This document shows positions 1 to 12,673 of a stretch of DNA of 64,000 nucleotides, in pieces. The position numbers and the translations under genes are program-made. Source of the DNA: Apostichopus japonicus (taxonomy: Eukaryota; Echinodermata; Holothuroidea; Aspidochirotida; Stichopodidae). The notes beneath the pieces are model-generated. The model searched no databases and was not told where the DNA came from. It saw nothing but the letters and a program-made list of their open reading frames with translations. How positions within the stretch are numbered: the stretch's first letter is position 1; each line of letters starts with the position of its first letter. The stretch is from contig NC_092583.1 of the NCBI RefSeq assembly GCF_037975245.1, positions 13,793,764-13,857,763 of the forward strand. Reading direction: 5' to 3'.

Positions 1-813
1 CCAAAAATGAAAGGCTGTTTCTTCTTAATATAAGTCAACTTTTCACCAAACCAACATGTACTTATAAACTTAGAATTTCCAAAACAAAAGTAGCTTTCTC
101 CTCTTCATAAACAAACTCAATTTAAAACATAGAACTTTACTCAACTGGAAAATTTATGCAACAGATGACTTACATGTTGTTTCTTTGGTAGCCCAAGAAG
201 TAACAGACTGAAGATGTACAATTTGAACTATTCAAAAGTGCACTGTAGAGACTATGAAAATATAACAACCCTGGCTTAATTAAGCAATATTGAGTATTGT
301 TAATGACAAGCTATTGGTGTTTGTACCTAGGAGAGTTGGTCAGCTTTTCATACTGACATATACAACTTTGGAACATTCTTTTTTAATTGCCAGGGTCTGA
401 AATATAACAAACCCCTAACAATTTCAGATATTTTCTCTTTTATTGAATGAAAGTTAAGTATCCTCATCAGATTGTTTACAAATTTTATTATTTTAGAGCT
501 CTTGAATGCAAAATATATGAAAGGCTGTTTCATAGACTGACATATACAACTTTGGAATATTCTTTTTTAATTGCCAGGGTCTGAAATATAACAAACCCCT
601 ACATTTTCAGATATTTTCTCTTTTATTGAATGATCAAGTTAAGTATCCTCATCAGATTGTTTACAAATTTTATTATTTTTGAGCTCTTGAATTGCAAAAT
701 ATATGAGTGTAATCAGAATATAATTTTGATGTTAGAACTTTTCTTTCATGAACATTCTGCATATTACCTTGTTTACTTAAATTCCAACTACATTTAACAA
801 AGAATGAACAAAC
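1..813 (-). other. Intron of the inversin gene, partial
   Basis: This is the sequence downstream (minus strand) of the donor site that closes the inversin exon, so it is the first part of the next intron, running off the left edge. I see no ankyrin-like coding in any frame. It contains no CG dinucleotide at all, as expected for a methylated gene body, and it carries a 184-bp tandem duplication described separately. Confidence 0.65.
352..706. repeat. 184-bp tandem duplication, two copies
   Basis: Copy 1 begins at 352 and copy 2 at 536, both starting ACTGACATATACAACTTTGG. The copies match along their length to the AAAATATATGA near 520 and 704, with a few substitutions and small indels, for example an extra TC after TTGAATGA in copy 2. 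The duplication sits inside the inversin intron. Copy 1 contains a short minus-strand open frame that has no protein-like character. It looks like a local duplication of non-coding DNA that has begun to diverge. Confidence 0.85.
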
Positions 814-982
814 CTTTCAAGAATTTCTGTAATGCAAGCTTATCTCCATTTACAGCTGCTGCATGAATGAGTCTTGAGAATGAGCCATTGTTTTGAACAT
901 GTGGTTGAATGGGTTTCTGGTCTAATACTGTTGCAGCCATGGCCATATTAGCTGCATCTTGTTGTGTCAACAATGATACCAT
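814..982 (-). CDS. INVS: Inversin (nephrocystin-2), first coding exon
   Basis: This exon encodes 56 residues plus one base of a split glycine codon. The C-terminal part reads HAAAVNGDKLALQKFLK, which closely matches the start of the first ankyrin repeat of vertebrate inversin (HAAAVNGDK-ALQ). Known role of the family: inversin is an ankyrin-repeat, IQ-motif scaffold of the inversin compartment of primary cilia, with roles in planar polarity signalling, left-right asymmetry and kidney integrity. Visible here: an ATG at 982, an in-frame TAG just upstream, a polypyrimidine-CTAG acceptor ending at 989, and the donor AAAG|GTTTGT at 814/813. The N-terminal extension of about 30 residues before the conserved block is not recognised and is longer than the vertebrate one as I recall it. 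All later ankyrin repeats and IQ motifs would lie off the left edge. Another ankyrin protein is possible but less likely. Confidence 0.8.
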
Positions 983-1012
983 TACACTCTAGACAAAAGA
1001 AAGAGGTAGACA
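983..1012 (-). other. 3' splice acceptor and short 5' UTR before the INVS start codon
   Basis: Read on the minus strand, a pyrimidine-rich run (CTACCTCTTTCTTTTGTCTAG) ends at 989, followed by AGTGTA and then the ATG. This is a good animal acceptor site. It implies that the start codon lies six bases into the second exon and that a non-coding first exon lies further right. Confidence 0.6.
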
Positions 1013-1457
1013 AAAGCACCTTTCAAAATTGAATGGAAGAAATTTCATTGCAGTGTCAATGCCTGATCAGTGCAGTAATCTAGGGATAATGAATGTACTT
1101 TGAGTATCATGTAATTGTGGGTACAAATTAATGTCACTCAAAAGGAAGACTTTCAGACATTCTACAGTTTTACTAAATAAATACAAGTTACTTTGAGATG
1201 ATATACCAATTAGAATTTTCACGCAGCCATTGTGGCATTCCAATCTCATAATGGGTATGTGTATGTGTGGCAAGGTACTGTGTTGCATTGAATCATTCAC
1301 TAAATGGTTAACCTGACAAGCACATCTACAAGGGAAACACTGTTTGGGTTTCTGTAACAATTCAATACCTAATGCCTAGGCCTTGGCCCCTAGCCTAGGC
1401 CTAAAATAGAAATTTATATTGATGTTTCATTCTCAGAATGCAAAAAGAAAATCATAT
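993..1457 (-). other. Probable 5' UTR intron of INVS
   Basis: No open frame here looks coding. The stretch contains a single CG dinucleotide (1222), so it belongs compositionally with the INVS gene body. Near 1375-1405 there is a GC-rich run of overlapping CCTAGGCC/TAGGCCTA words, a common low-complexity motif type in such genomes, with no clear function. Confidence 0.45.
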
Positions 1458-1640
1458 CGAATGACTATTTAAACAACGTCGAGGTAGAGTTTTTGAAATA
1501 CAGGGTAGTCTGCCATTACTACAATTCGTCTGCCGGAGAATACGCTTTCTTGTATTATTCGACTGGCAGTGACTGAAATTCATTTCGCGCAACTACTACC
1601 ATATTCATAAAGTAGGCTAAATACTGTAAAGTTTGAAATA
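1458..1640 (-). promoter_or_regulatory. Candidate INVS promoter and first non-coding exon
   Basis: CG dinucleotides return abruptly at 1458. I count nine between 1458 and 1620, including TTCGCGC at 1584-1590, against one in the preceding 1,457 bases. In invertebrate genomes with methylated gene bodies such a step usually marks the unmethylated transcription start. No clear TATA box is visible on the minus strand. The exact start site and the first-exon donor cannot be fixed by eye. Confidence 0.4.
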
Positions 1641-2281
1641 TGATCTGAACTGACACTGTTCCAATAGATTTAAGCCTCTCGACAGAATTTTAATGAGAAA
1701 TAAAAACAATGTAATAATCCATTCATGGAAAATATACCACATAAAGGAATTAGTATCTTCTGCTGCCGAAAAACATTGTGAAAATATGATGAAGAAGGCC
1801 CTCTTTCTTCTGTAGTTACGGAATGTTAGGAGGGTGTATATGTATATACTGATTCCTAATGATACAGTAACATGTAATAAACTCACAAGCAATTTTACGT
1901 ACGAGCATTTGTCGCCCGTCCGGGAGGCAAAACTGATGGGATTTAGTGCAATTAAGCAATTGTGAGCTCATTTCAAGTTAAATATTTCATCTAATGTTGA
2001 GACAATTACTTTTGTTATGATTCGGTGAAAGCAATGATCGCTTTCGGTTACAATAAATAATCCGAGACGAAATCAACGAGACTAAACCTCTAAGAAACTG
2101 TCAAACTTTGCGAGCAACTACTAAAACTTGGATAACTCTAGTAACACATCCTATCATTGAAACAAGTAAACCAATAAAAAACTGTTTCAATTAAAAAAGT
2201 GGGTCACTGAACCAACTACCGTATTTAAACTTTATGTATTCCCATATTGGCGCAGGCGCAGGGACAGAGCCCCCTCCGTCG
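1641..2281. other. Intergenic, no gene seen
   Basis: Short open frames only, none with protein-like composition. CpG content is ordinary. A GC-rich patch near 1905-1925 may belong to the INVS upstream region. Confidence 0.5.
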
Positions 2282-2289
2282 GTTAAAAT

Positions 2290-2922
2290 TAGGGATGCAC
2301 CGGATATCCGGTCCGGCCGGACTCTCCGGCCGGATAGTGAGCAATTATCCGGTTCCGGTTCCGGTCGGATATTTTTCAAAATCCGGCCGGATCTTTTTCA
2401 AAATCTGGCCTGAATTATTCCTTAAAAAGGTGTTGGTATTAACTTAAATCAATGTAAACTATTTCCAAAACCCACTGTTTCTAAAGATCCAATTAAATAA
2501 TCTTTTCATTCAGTATAAAGTATGAGATTTGTGAAATGTAGCTTCCCGTTTTAAAACAAACTTTATAGGTAGTATGCAGTATTTTTCCAGCAAACAAATT
2601 TACATACTGTATCACTGAGCTTGTCAACAATTATATTGTAGTTATTTTATTAAAGAATGTAGATTACACCACTTCAAGTCATATTTAATCTCATAAATGG
2701 GGTCTTAATTTCACCTTCTTTATAATATGCGTATACCTCACCTAAGATTTGCTCCTTGTTTCATACTTCTACTTCTTATTAATGATTTTCTTTTGTGTAA
2801 TGAAAAAAATCCGGTTCCGGCCGGATTTTATCCGGCCGGATTTCATCCGGCCGGATTTCATGTACTATCCGGCAAAATCCGGTTCCAGCCGGATCCAAAA
2901 ATTTGGATCCGGTGCATCCCTA
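2290..2922. mobile_element. Non-autonomous hAT-type transposon (MITE), 633 bp
   Basis: The ends are perfect 16-bp terminal inverted repeats, TAGGGATGCACCGGAT at 2290-2305 and its reverse complement at 2907-2922. They are flanked by an exact 8-bp target duplication, GTTAAAAT, at 2282-2289 and 2923-2930. Eight-base duplications and a TAGNG terminus are hallmarks of the hAT superfamily. Both ends carry clusters of CCGG/CCGGAT subterminal repeats, typical of transposase-binding regions, and the interior is AT-rich. There is no transposase frame, so it would have been moved in trans. The intact duplications suggest a fairly recent insertion. Confidence 0.9.
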
Positions 2923-3758
2923 GTTAAAATGTAGGGCAGGGGTTATATCTGCCTCTCACTTTTTCGGCCACTTTAGGGATGACTCCGAGACAGCCATAAT
3001 TCATTGAAATGGATCCTTTCATTTGCACAAAAAAAAAGGACAGGCTATGAAATCATCAATGATTCATTTTTTCGTATATCAATACCTTACTATTTGGAAG
3101 TTTTCCCTCGAAATTTCAATTTACGAGTAAAAGTGTTATAGTGTAGAAAATATACAAATTTGGACATGAAAATAATCGAATTTTTTAATAACCAATCTGG
3201 GCTAATGTAACATCTATACAAAAGTCGAATTCCTCTGGTGAATGCCCCAGAACCCAACAGTTTTCTACCTCTCCAATTTTGATAGCTTCCTCACGCTATT
3301 GGCTGCTATATAAAGGTCTTCAGTATTGGCGCACAACTTGAATGATTTAAAATTGCTAAAAACTAATTATCCTTGTAATCCTAACCCTTTTAATTATCAT
3401 ATTGTATATAAGGAGGTTAACATGGGATGATCTTAAACTATGGTCAATGAGATAGCAGTAAATCACAGTATATAGCCTATACTCTCCACCAATAATTGAC
3501 ACTGGATAAGACATGACGTCCCATCATCCTATTACCCACCCCCCCCCCCCCCTCCTTCTAATCCTCCTTCTCCCACAGCCTGCAATTTAGTTATATATTT
3601 ATTTTTTTAAGAAGAGTCACCCAAGATAGCGCCAAACAATTTGATCCACTCTCAACCTCAGTTCTCTTACAACGAGACTGTATTAACCGTATATGATCAT
3701 GAACGTTATCACGTCAACATGAGGTATAACGAGTCACTTGGAAAGGGAATAGATCCGA

Positions 3759-3822
3759 CACGTGATCACGTGAAAGGTTGGTCAGCGATCTACCGTACTG
3801 TGATACACATGATCACGTGATC
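3759..3822. promoter_or_regulatory. Cluster of palindromic CACGTG E-boxes
   Basis: CACGTGATCACGTG (3759-3772) is a perfect 14-bp palindrome holding two CACGTG cores. GATCACGTGATC (3811-3822) is a second perfect palindrome with another core. TCACGTGA-type sites are known targets of bHLH-zipper factors of the USF and MITF/TFE families. Three cores in 64 bases is unlikely by chance in AT-rich DNA. Whether the site acts as an enhancer, about 2.2 kb upstream of the inferred INVS start, is inference. Confidence 0.35.
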
Positions 3823-6800
3823 TTAGCCAAAAGGCAGGTGATTCCTATATGTGACCAAATGTATACATTTGACCGTGATTTATATGCAAAATAGAGTAAC
3901 AACACTTTAAACTTTTCCTGGTTTGTCGAGACGCTATAGGTATTCATGTGTATTCATCAATCTTGTAATGTTACGTCATTGGAAATTCTTTTGATTAATC
4001 TGTTCTTTCTTCTGTTAAGTCCGTTTATTCTTCGTAGGTTACATGGTCCCTACATACTCACTGAAGCATAATAGAGTCTTTACTGTTACAGAATGTTCAG
4101 AACTTTATGATGGATAATAATTCCACACAGTTATGTCATTTCCGGTTCATAAAAATGTTGAAAGGAAGGAACTTTCTATGTATGCCTTTCCTTAAAAAAC
4201 CTTATAGAGATCTTCTGGTTATTGCATCAATAATGGGTGAGTACTTCAGCTCACCATTTTTGATGAGCCAGTTAACTTTACCACACTGTAAATCCCATAC
4301 GGTACTGTATATTATATAGGTACAATTAAGACTCGACCATTTTACTAAGATCATAAGTATTATCTGTCCTTTTCAAGGGACTCGTGATACACATTTGACG
4401 TAACATCGTCACACCGTCACGTTTTCGATGTAATGGGACTGGAGTTTTGAGTGCATCAGTTAACTTGTCCTTTGCTTTTCCTGCCCATACTCTATCTTGG
4501 GTTACATTTGTTTAATAAAAAAGTATATATGCGAGGACATTGACTTGTGCTCAGGAGGTGAGAACGTATAACTTATGTCAGTCGGGAACAGCTCCCTGCG
4601 GTCAGTCGTTGTACCCCAGTGGGTGTGTCACAGTTGTTATGAGGATTATAGGGAACGTAGTAACCCCTCTCCCTCCCTCAACAGGGTTGGGGATATACAA
4701 TCGTTGAGTTAATCATTTAAGAGCCGTTTCTCATAATGTGTGGAGTAATTTTTGTTTACCCAAAAAAAGTTCCTAACTGGAAAATAGAAAAGTTGAAAAA
4801 GATTTTTTTTAAACGATCTTCACAAAAATTCGAATTGCTTACATAACAGTGGGCCGCCAATAATAGAAGATTTTGTTAAATAACAATAATTGATAATTCA
4901 GCTCATATGTTTGCGAATTTAAAGGAATGGCGACATTGGTTCGTGTTATTATCATATACGGTACCTGTGACGGTTCCGATGAACAAAAACTTTCCCCAAA
5001 TAGCTTTCAAGAAATCTTATTCCATTTGGTAGATATCACATATTATATTATTCCCTCACAAACAAGATTTAAAAAAATCGAGGAAGTTTTAATATGAGGT
5101 CACTGAATCAACGTTGTATGCTTTGAGTCGTATAATTCTTTGAATTTAGTATAATAGTTAATATTTTAGAACATTTCATAAAATTCTGAATGTTCAATAT
5201 TGAACCGTTTTACTAGCACTGTTTTCAAAGTATATATTCACCTTGAATTTGATACCGAAAAATTCACCCGGAAACAGTCAAAAGTATATAGACAATCCTC
5301 AATTTGCATACTGTTATGATTTGAAAGTGGATAAAACCTTTATAAATTTCCACTAGTCCATTGCTACCTCGATATTCGCTTCAATTCCGACAATTGAAAA
5401 TTATGAGCAAAATGCGAGTACAAAATTAAGTTGTCGTGCGTCTGTATCGCAATACTAATTTGAAAGTTACGATGCATTTCCATTTTCTATAACAAGCATT
5501 CTCCATTGATGACGTAAGTAGATATTTTTCCCTCCTTCATTTAAACAAATAATAGTTCAATCGTGCCACACGCCATTTTGCCAATATCGTTATTTCTAAG
5601 TATTTCTATAAGAATGTTGTTGAGACTAAAAATATCCACGGGATCCTTCATCAGTCAACAAATTTGCTGAGTTATTGTCATTAGTTTAATTGATCTATAA
5701 AATCATAAACGAAAAAATATCATTCTAAAATATATCTAAAACGGTTGCCCTTTATAGCTCTGTTTAAATTCTATTCCAAAGTATATAAAGAAAAGAGCTT
5801 TTCGTTCTATATTTTCTATCAATTTAGAAGGGAAATAAAACAATCCCTTTCTTTTCTATCACACTTAATTTCGTCATACGAGAGAATTAAATGGGGAAAA
5901 ATTATTTCAGGGTCAGTAGATCTTCGAAATGAGTTTCTTATATTTCTAAGATCAAAGTTATTCTAAGCCGACACGATCCGTTAACTATTTCTCGTAATAT
6001 GCATTTAAATTACTCTTCCGACATTGTCTAAAGTGCATTTGGATAATAATAAGGGCACTTTCTCGAAGGGCACCGTTTTATACTCTCAGATGCACTTAAC
6101 AGATTTCTTTGTATAAAACAGCATTATTATCGCCTCCTTTTTTTTCTCATAATAAGTTTTCTTATTTCCGGAAGGATTTTTTTCACAATGCATGTTTTCT
6201 GGAAAATGATCTTGTGTTTGGAAAAGCTTCTTGCAAGTAATTAATGTCACTGTTTGTGATTATTCGATATGTAAATGTGTCTGTCACCTTCTTAAAAAAA
6301 AGTCATTTGATGTCACTTTATAGGCCTTTGTAACTTTTACCTGTAAAAGCAGGTTAACATTTTTTTCTCTGCGTGACCCTATTGTCGTGTACATTTCCAA
6401 CCTGATCGCCTACTAAGTAGAGGAACATATGTGTTGGGGCTCTATTCAACGAAACATCGTGAGTTGTTGATGCATTACCTGGCCTGTATTGGTCTTGTTA
6501 AGAGCCAATAGTATGTACAGCCTAGTGTACCTTTCTAATTCACAAGCTATTTTCCCGTATCTATTTGCTGTACTGCACAGAGAACGCCCGCAGCAACGCT
6601 TTAGATTGATGCGCTTTGGTTTGTATCCTCCAGCATGTAAAATACAGTGGGCAAGCACATTATTCTTGGCAGGCAGAAACGGACTCTGAGGCATGTACAG
6701 AAAAGTTGCACGCGAGAAAAAGAGTATTACAAACGACTTGGCCAAGACTAGGCCTGTATAGATAAGGTGACAAGGTTGACATAATATGCTATGGCGGGTA

Positions 6801-7100
6801 TGTCTCGAACCAGTAAACACGCTGTCGTTAATTTTGTCACCATGCATGTTTCCACATCACCCACTTGGAATGTATACGTAATACCTACACGATGACGTAC
6901 TACTGAAATTTCTGTTTGTTGCCAAAGAAAGCAAAATCATATATAGGAAATAAAGTTATGAGAAGGGAAAACTTACAAATGTTTCTATAGGCAAGAAACA
7001 TTGGCAACAACGCATCTATCAGTATAAGAAAACAAAACGGAGAGAAATGAATTGAAGCAAGGCAACCCAACATTTAGGACAAGACAGTAACTGCGTGATG

Positions 7101-7139
7101 TCATAGTTAGACTTGTACAAGTCTTCAACTTGACTATGA
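7101..7139. repeat. Nested palindrome / hairpin
   Basis: AGACTTGTACAAGTCT (7109-7124) is a perfect 16-bp palindrome. It is enclosed by TCATAGT (7101-7107) and its inverted copy ACTATGA (7133-7139). The whole could form a cruciform or serve a dimeric DNA-binding protein. No function is evident. Confidence 0.6.
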
Positions 7140-8236
7140 AGGGAAGTATAGCTATAAAGAACGATTTGGTGTCGCTGAGGTCAATGTGTCTCCTTTAAAG
7201 GTTTAGTCACCGAAAAGTACAAGTATTCACGTCAAAGCACGTGTGCCTGTCGCACAACGTTATTTCTATGTTATACTTGTATGTGCAACAAGCATACATA
7301 AGACACACCACAAACACACACAAAAGAAGTGCGAAAACGACACCCAGTGTATGACGTCACACTTGTTCGTTTCCAAGTACATATCGTGAAAGTCACAGGA
7401 GAGTATATAGTGTTGTGACACCAAAGAAAAATAAATTAAAATTTTAATTAAAATTTCTAAATCACTCTTCACGTTTCCGCTAAACAGAACACACATGAGA
7501 TGAGTATATAAACTCGCCTCCTTTGGTTTTACTTTGTTTTAATTTACGCATAATTTGCATATTTTATCCTCTTGTCACGCTCAAGTTATGGCAATAATTA
7601 TATCAGTGGTTTGTTTTAAATCTTGTAGAAAGAATTGGAAGACAACATAATATATAGTGAGGTACAGTGAACTTTAAGTCCCAAGTGAATTAGTGAAAGT
7701 AAACGTGAAATTTTAAACTGTGAAAAATGCATATCGGCGTCTTCATTACATATAGAGGGCTTCTCTCTTAGTTCTCTCTCTTTCTCTGTGTCTCTCTGAG
7801 GCATTTCCCCCCTTTACTTGTCATTCGATCAAAGTTATACAGTCCACTGTATACATGACTTATACATGTGAAGGTATATAGTATGGAACTGTTTCCACGA
7901 TATGGCGTATTTACGTGGTCTTTTTTAAATTAAATGCTAATATATTTCTTTTGCGAAATGTACAACATATATTTGAAATGACTAATCCAACTTGTAATTG
8001 CTTTCATTTCTTGAGAGAGAACATATAACCCCGTCCTGCATTGATGTGAAGTGATTTTGCCGGGTATGCGCAATATTTTAATAAGGCTGTTTTTATGCGC
8101 TATCATTTCTGAGTAACCCATACTTGGTGTGACCGGAAGGTAAGGTGGACATGAGTTTCAGACTATGTCACCAATATATCTTTTTGTGGACTTTTCATTT
8201 TCCATAAATAGATTATTCAAATATATTATACTTTAT

Positions 8237-8299
8237 CCCATATTTTCCCTGACCCAACCCTTATTTTCCCGGATGCACCCCATATTTTCCCGTGCCTAC
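8237..8299. repeat. 21-bp minisatellite, three copies
   Basis: There are three contiguous 21-base units (8237-8257, 8258-8278, 8279-8299), each beginning CCCATATTTTCCC or CCCTTATTTTCCC. Because 21 is a multiple of three, a surrounding 101-codon plus-strand frame (8165-8470) shows a PxFS heptad repeat. I regard that frame as non-coding. Confidence 0.75.
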
Positions 8300-8693
8300 A
8301 CCGCCCGGTCAGTATTTCCCAGCTCTGACTCGTACGGCCAGGTAATTTACACTATATATATACTCTCAAAAAATCAAGATAATAACATGTGCCTAATTTT
8401 AGTTAACTTCATTATCTATGTTCCAACTTATTTAGGCTTTGCGTGTTTTAACATTCAGGCTGTGTGTTAATGTACTGCGCATTTGTATACGTCTATGTAT
8501 TTCTCTAAAAAAAAGTTGTGACAGGTGTGTTTCCGGCTTGTTTGTATGCAATATGCAAATTATTAAAGTATAACAAATAAGGGGAAAATGCGATATTTGA
8601 GTCTGCAAAACAATCGTTCCATATTACGTTGATCACCATATTGACCTATTTTGTTTGAAAAACAAATGTTTGAAAACTAACGTATAAGGATAA

Positions 8694-10320
<1,627 letters not shown>

Positions 10321-10363
10321 ACGGATATGGGATATGGGACATGGGATATGGGATATGGGCCAT
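10321..10363. repeat. GGATATGG-type short tandem repeat
   Basis: About five degenerate copies of an 8-base unit (GATATGGG, with GACATGGG and GGCCATG variants) run in tandem. Confidence 0.75.
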
Positions 10364-10737
10364 GCAGTGCTAAAACGTTCTAGTCACGTAGTTGAGGTCG
10401 GATAGAAAAGTGCATATGTACATTGGAGACATAACATCGCTCGTAAATCCCCGAACCAGTCAGTTTACGGGGAGACTATTATGTTATTCTTCATTACTGC
10501 ATATTAATATAAGGTTTATACTTTATACGTTGGTTTAAGTTAGTGACAAAATTGGTCAAATACATACTAACTGCAATGAAAGGATTAACGGTATAGGAAT
10601 ATCTCGATACCGATATCGTCCATATATATTCGCCACATATAGATATAGCTTATATACCGTCGTTGAATACCGATTTCGCTGATATCACGGTTAAATATAG
10701 CAATCATAAATCCCCTTGGTTTTGTCAATAGTTGGTG

Positions 10738-10940
10738 CAGGGAGCTGCTACTATAAGAGTATATCAGCTCCCTGGTTGGTGCATCGATAATATTTACATG
10801 AAAATCACTTTTTTCGAGAGTGCAAGACTATTAAAAGTGATCAATAGTACCCAAGACATGTTATGTTATGACAAGTTATGGTCATCAAGGCGCATGCTCA
10901 AATTTCAAGAATCCAGAGCCGCATATAGAGATACGGCTCT
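10738..10940. repeat. Two short perfect-stem hairpins
   Basis: CAGGGAGCTG (10738-10747) pairs with CAGCTCCCTG (10765-10774) across a 17-base loop. AGAGCCG (10915-10921) pairs with CGGCTCT (10934-10940) across a 12-base loop. They lie about 140 bases apart within one plus-strand open frame of 73 codons that has no recognisable product. They may be remnants of one inverted-repeat element or structured RNA; neither is shown. Confidence 0.45.
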
Positions 10941-12141
10941 GCAAGAATCATAATTACAGCGCCCTCAGAGTGTCAGACAGCATATATACACGCTGAGATA
11001 TTTCATTGTCTATTCCAAAACATCCTTGGTTAGCTGTGAATATTTTGGAGGATCAGACGTCAAGAGAATAGTGATCTTTTGAAAAACAATTGTCATTGTT
11101 TGGCTAAAAATTTGGAACCAATATTTGTGACCAATAAGCCTTGGAATACCAGATCCGCGATGTCCGTACTCGTCAGTTATACAGATATAAATATAGCGAC
11201 CTCGTTATTATCGTTATTATTCCACTGAGCTAACACGCCCTTGAACATCAGCAAACATTTGTGCACCCTCCCCCACCCCCCCCCACAATCCCCCCTCCAC
11301 CAAATGGCTGCGGACCTGAAGTGAAGATCCAGTGGTGAGGTCTCCATGCAAGGCATTTTAGTGAGTTACGTCTCGGCCTATATATATACGTATATAGTCG
11401 TATATGGTTTGAAAAGTCCCAAAAGTTCACACGATAGAGTCTACTACGGTGCATGGGTGTGATTCCTTACGTCATTGCAAACCATTGACAAATTATCTGT
11501 TATAATGTAATAAATCGTCCCTTGCGTCATCGCTGTTTCGTTTATTATAATGTACGGTGTATGCATGGAGTCATACCGTTACTTATTATCAATTGATCTC
11601 GTGTGATCTAGTACCACGTCATGTAAACAGCATGATACTATATGATATATACTTTTCCAAAGAATGATCCTGTCGTTACAGTTTCCATTTGGTATTTTAA
11701 GATGTTCGATGATTTTAATTAAGAGAGAGAGAGAGAGAATATATGTATGCCGTGAATGTAGATGATATCTTATAAAAAAGTATATGTACGTGATCGTTGG
11801 TGTCTCACTGACGTATTTAAAACTTCATTATCAGCATAACCAGTTCAGTTGTTTTGCTTTATATTCCTGTTGCGCATCTGTCCATATTTACATTTATATT
11901 ATTTTGTTATATTTTCTTGTCATGCATGCATGGGCTACTCGTATAACATTTGCAAATCTTCTATAAAATATTTCTGTGTTTCTATCTGTGTGTTTTCATC
12001 TGATACATCGAATCAAACCATTGGTTGCAATCACAGAAAATAATGCGAGACCCCCACAATGAAAATTTGTTATATCAAAGACAAAAATGTAAAGGCAGGA
12101 AGATATACTCAAGTCTTTAACTTCTACTGACTATAATTGTC
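10941..12141. other. Intergenic, no gene seen
   Basis: Contains a C9 run (11276-11284) and a short (GA)n run near 11724-11738. Open frames over these are low-complexity artefacts. Confidence 0.5.
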
Positions 12142-12311
12142 TTGCGTCTGCCGCAGAAATCCTGCAAATTTGATGCTGATATAGATTTGATTCTGGAAAT
12201 AACAAACATCGAAAACAGCAAAGCATCAGAGGGACTCATCCCCTTGAACCCCACCAGGGGCCCTCTGGCGCCAGTTTACATTTTCTCCATTCTGCGAACC
12301 CACCCCTCCCC

Positions 12312-12512
12312 CTATACTTCCAAACTGACTGACGACGCCATTGGAAGCAGGCCTTCAAGAAACTTAACTGCTAAAAGGTTCAACAGAGCATCTCTGTGAA
12401 CTTGATGACTCCGGTACGGTGAATGACTCGCTTCAGTGAGCTCAAGTTGCAATGCTATGAGGCGAATCAATTCTGCATGAGTAGTCTTGTGGGCAGGACA
12501 TTTACGGAACAT
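12312..12512 (-). pseudogene. Unrecognised coding-like fragment, 66 codons
   Basis: A minus-strand frame with balanced, helical-looking composition. It has an Ala/Glu/Leu-rich run from about residue 13, including HAELIRLIALQLELTEAS and HRDALLNLLAVKFLEGLLP, and ends at a TAG. It reads more like protein than any other intergenic frame, but I do not recognise the family. It may be a fragment of a transposon gag or transposase, or of a gene exon. Just left of it, 12,230-12,300 holds a proline-rich GGCCCTCTGGCGCC patch of a kind often seen in dispersed repeats. No splice sites or neighbouring exons were found, so it is called a fragment. Confidence 0.25.
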
Positions 12513-12658
12513 TATTGTAAACTATGCACTTTTACCTCTCTCCCTTTTTAATACAAAATATGAAAAATATGACTTACATGTCAGTAAAATAATTTAAACA
12601 ATTACTAACTTTATACAGACAAGGCAACCACAAGTTTGCATAATAGAGAAATGGGTGC

Positions 12659-12673
12659 GGGGGGGGGGGGGGG
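12659..12673. repeat. G15 homopolymer
   Basis: A run of fifteen G followed by further short G-runs. It is one of at least seventeen G or C runs of eight or more in the window; see the findings for the full set. Confidence 0.95.

Larger units (their letters stand above)
2931..8236. other. Intergenic, no gene recognised
   Basis: A C14 homopolymer lies at 3539-3552. Palindromic E-boxes (3759-3822) and a nested palindrome (7101-7139) are listed separately. The longest frame, 6446-6847 on the minus strand (133 codons), overlaps a plus-strand frame, has no recognisable domain and uneven composition, and is probably chance. No RNA gene was seen. Confidence 0.45.

Noticed and set aside
6446-6847. 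Longest open frame in the window, 133 codons, minus strand
   Set aside because: No recognisable domain, an overlapping frame on the other strand, and no splice or promoter context. A frame of this length is expected by chance in 64 kb.
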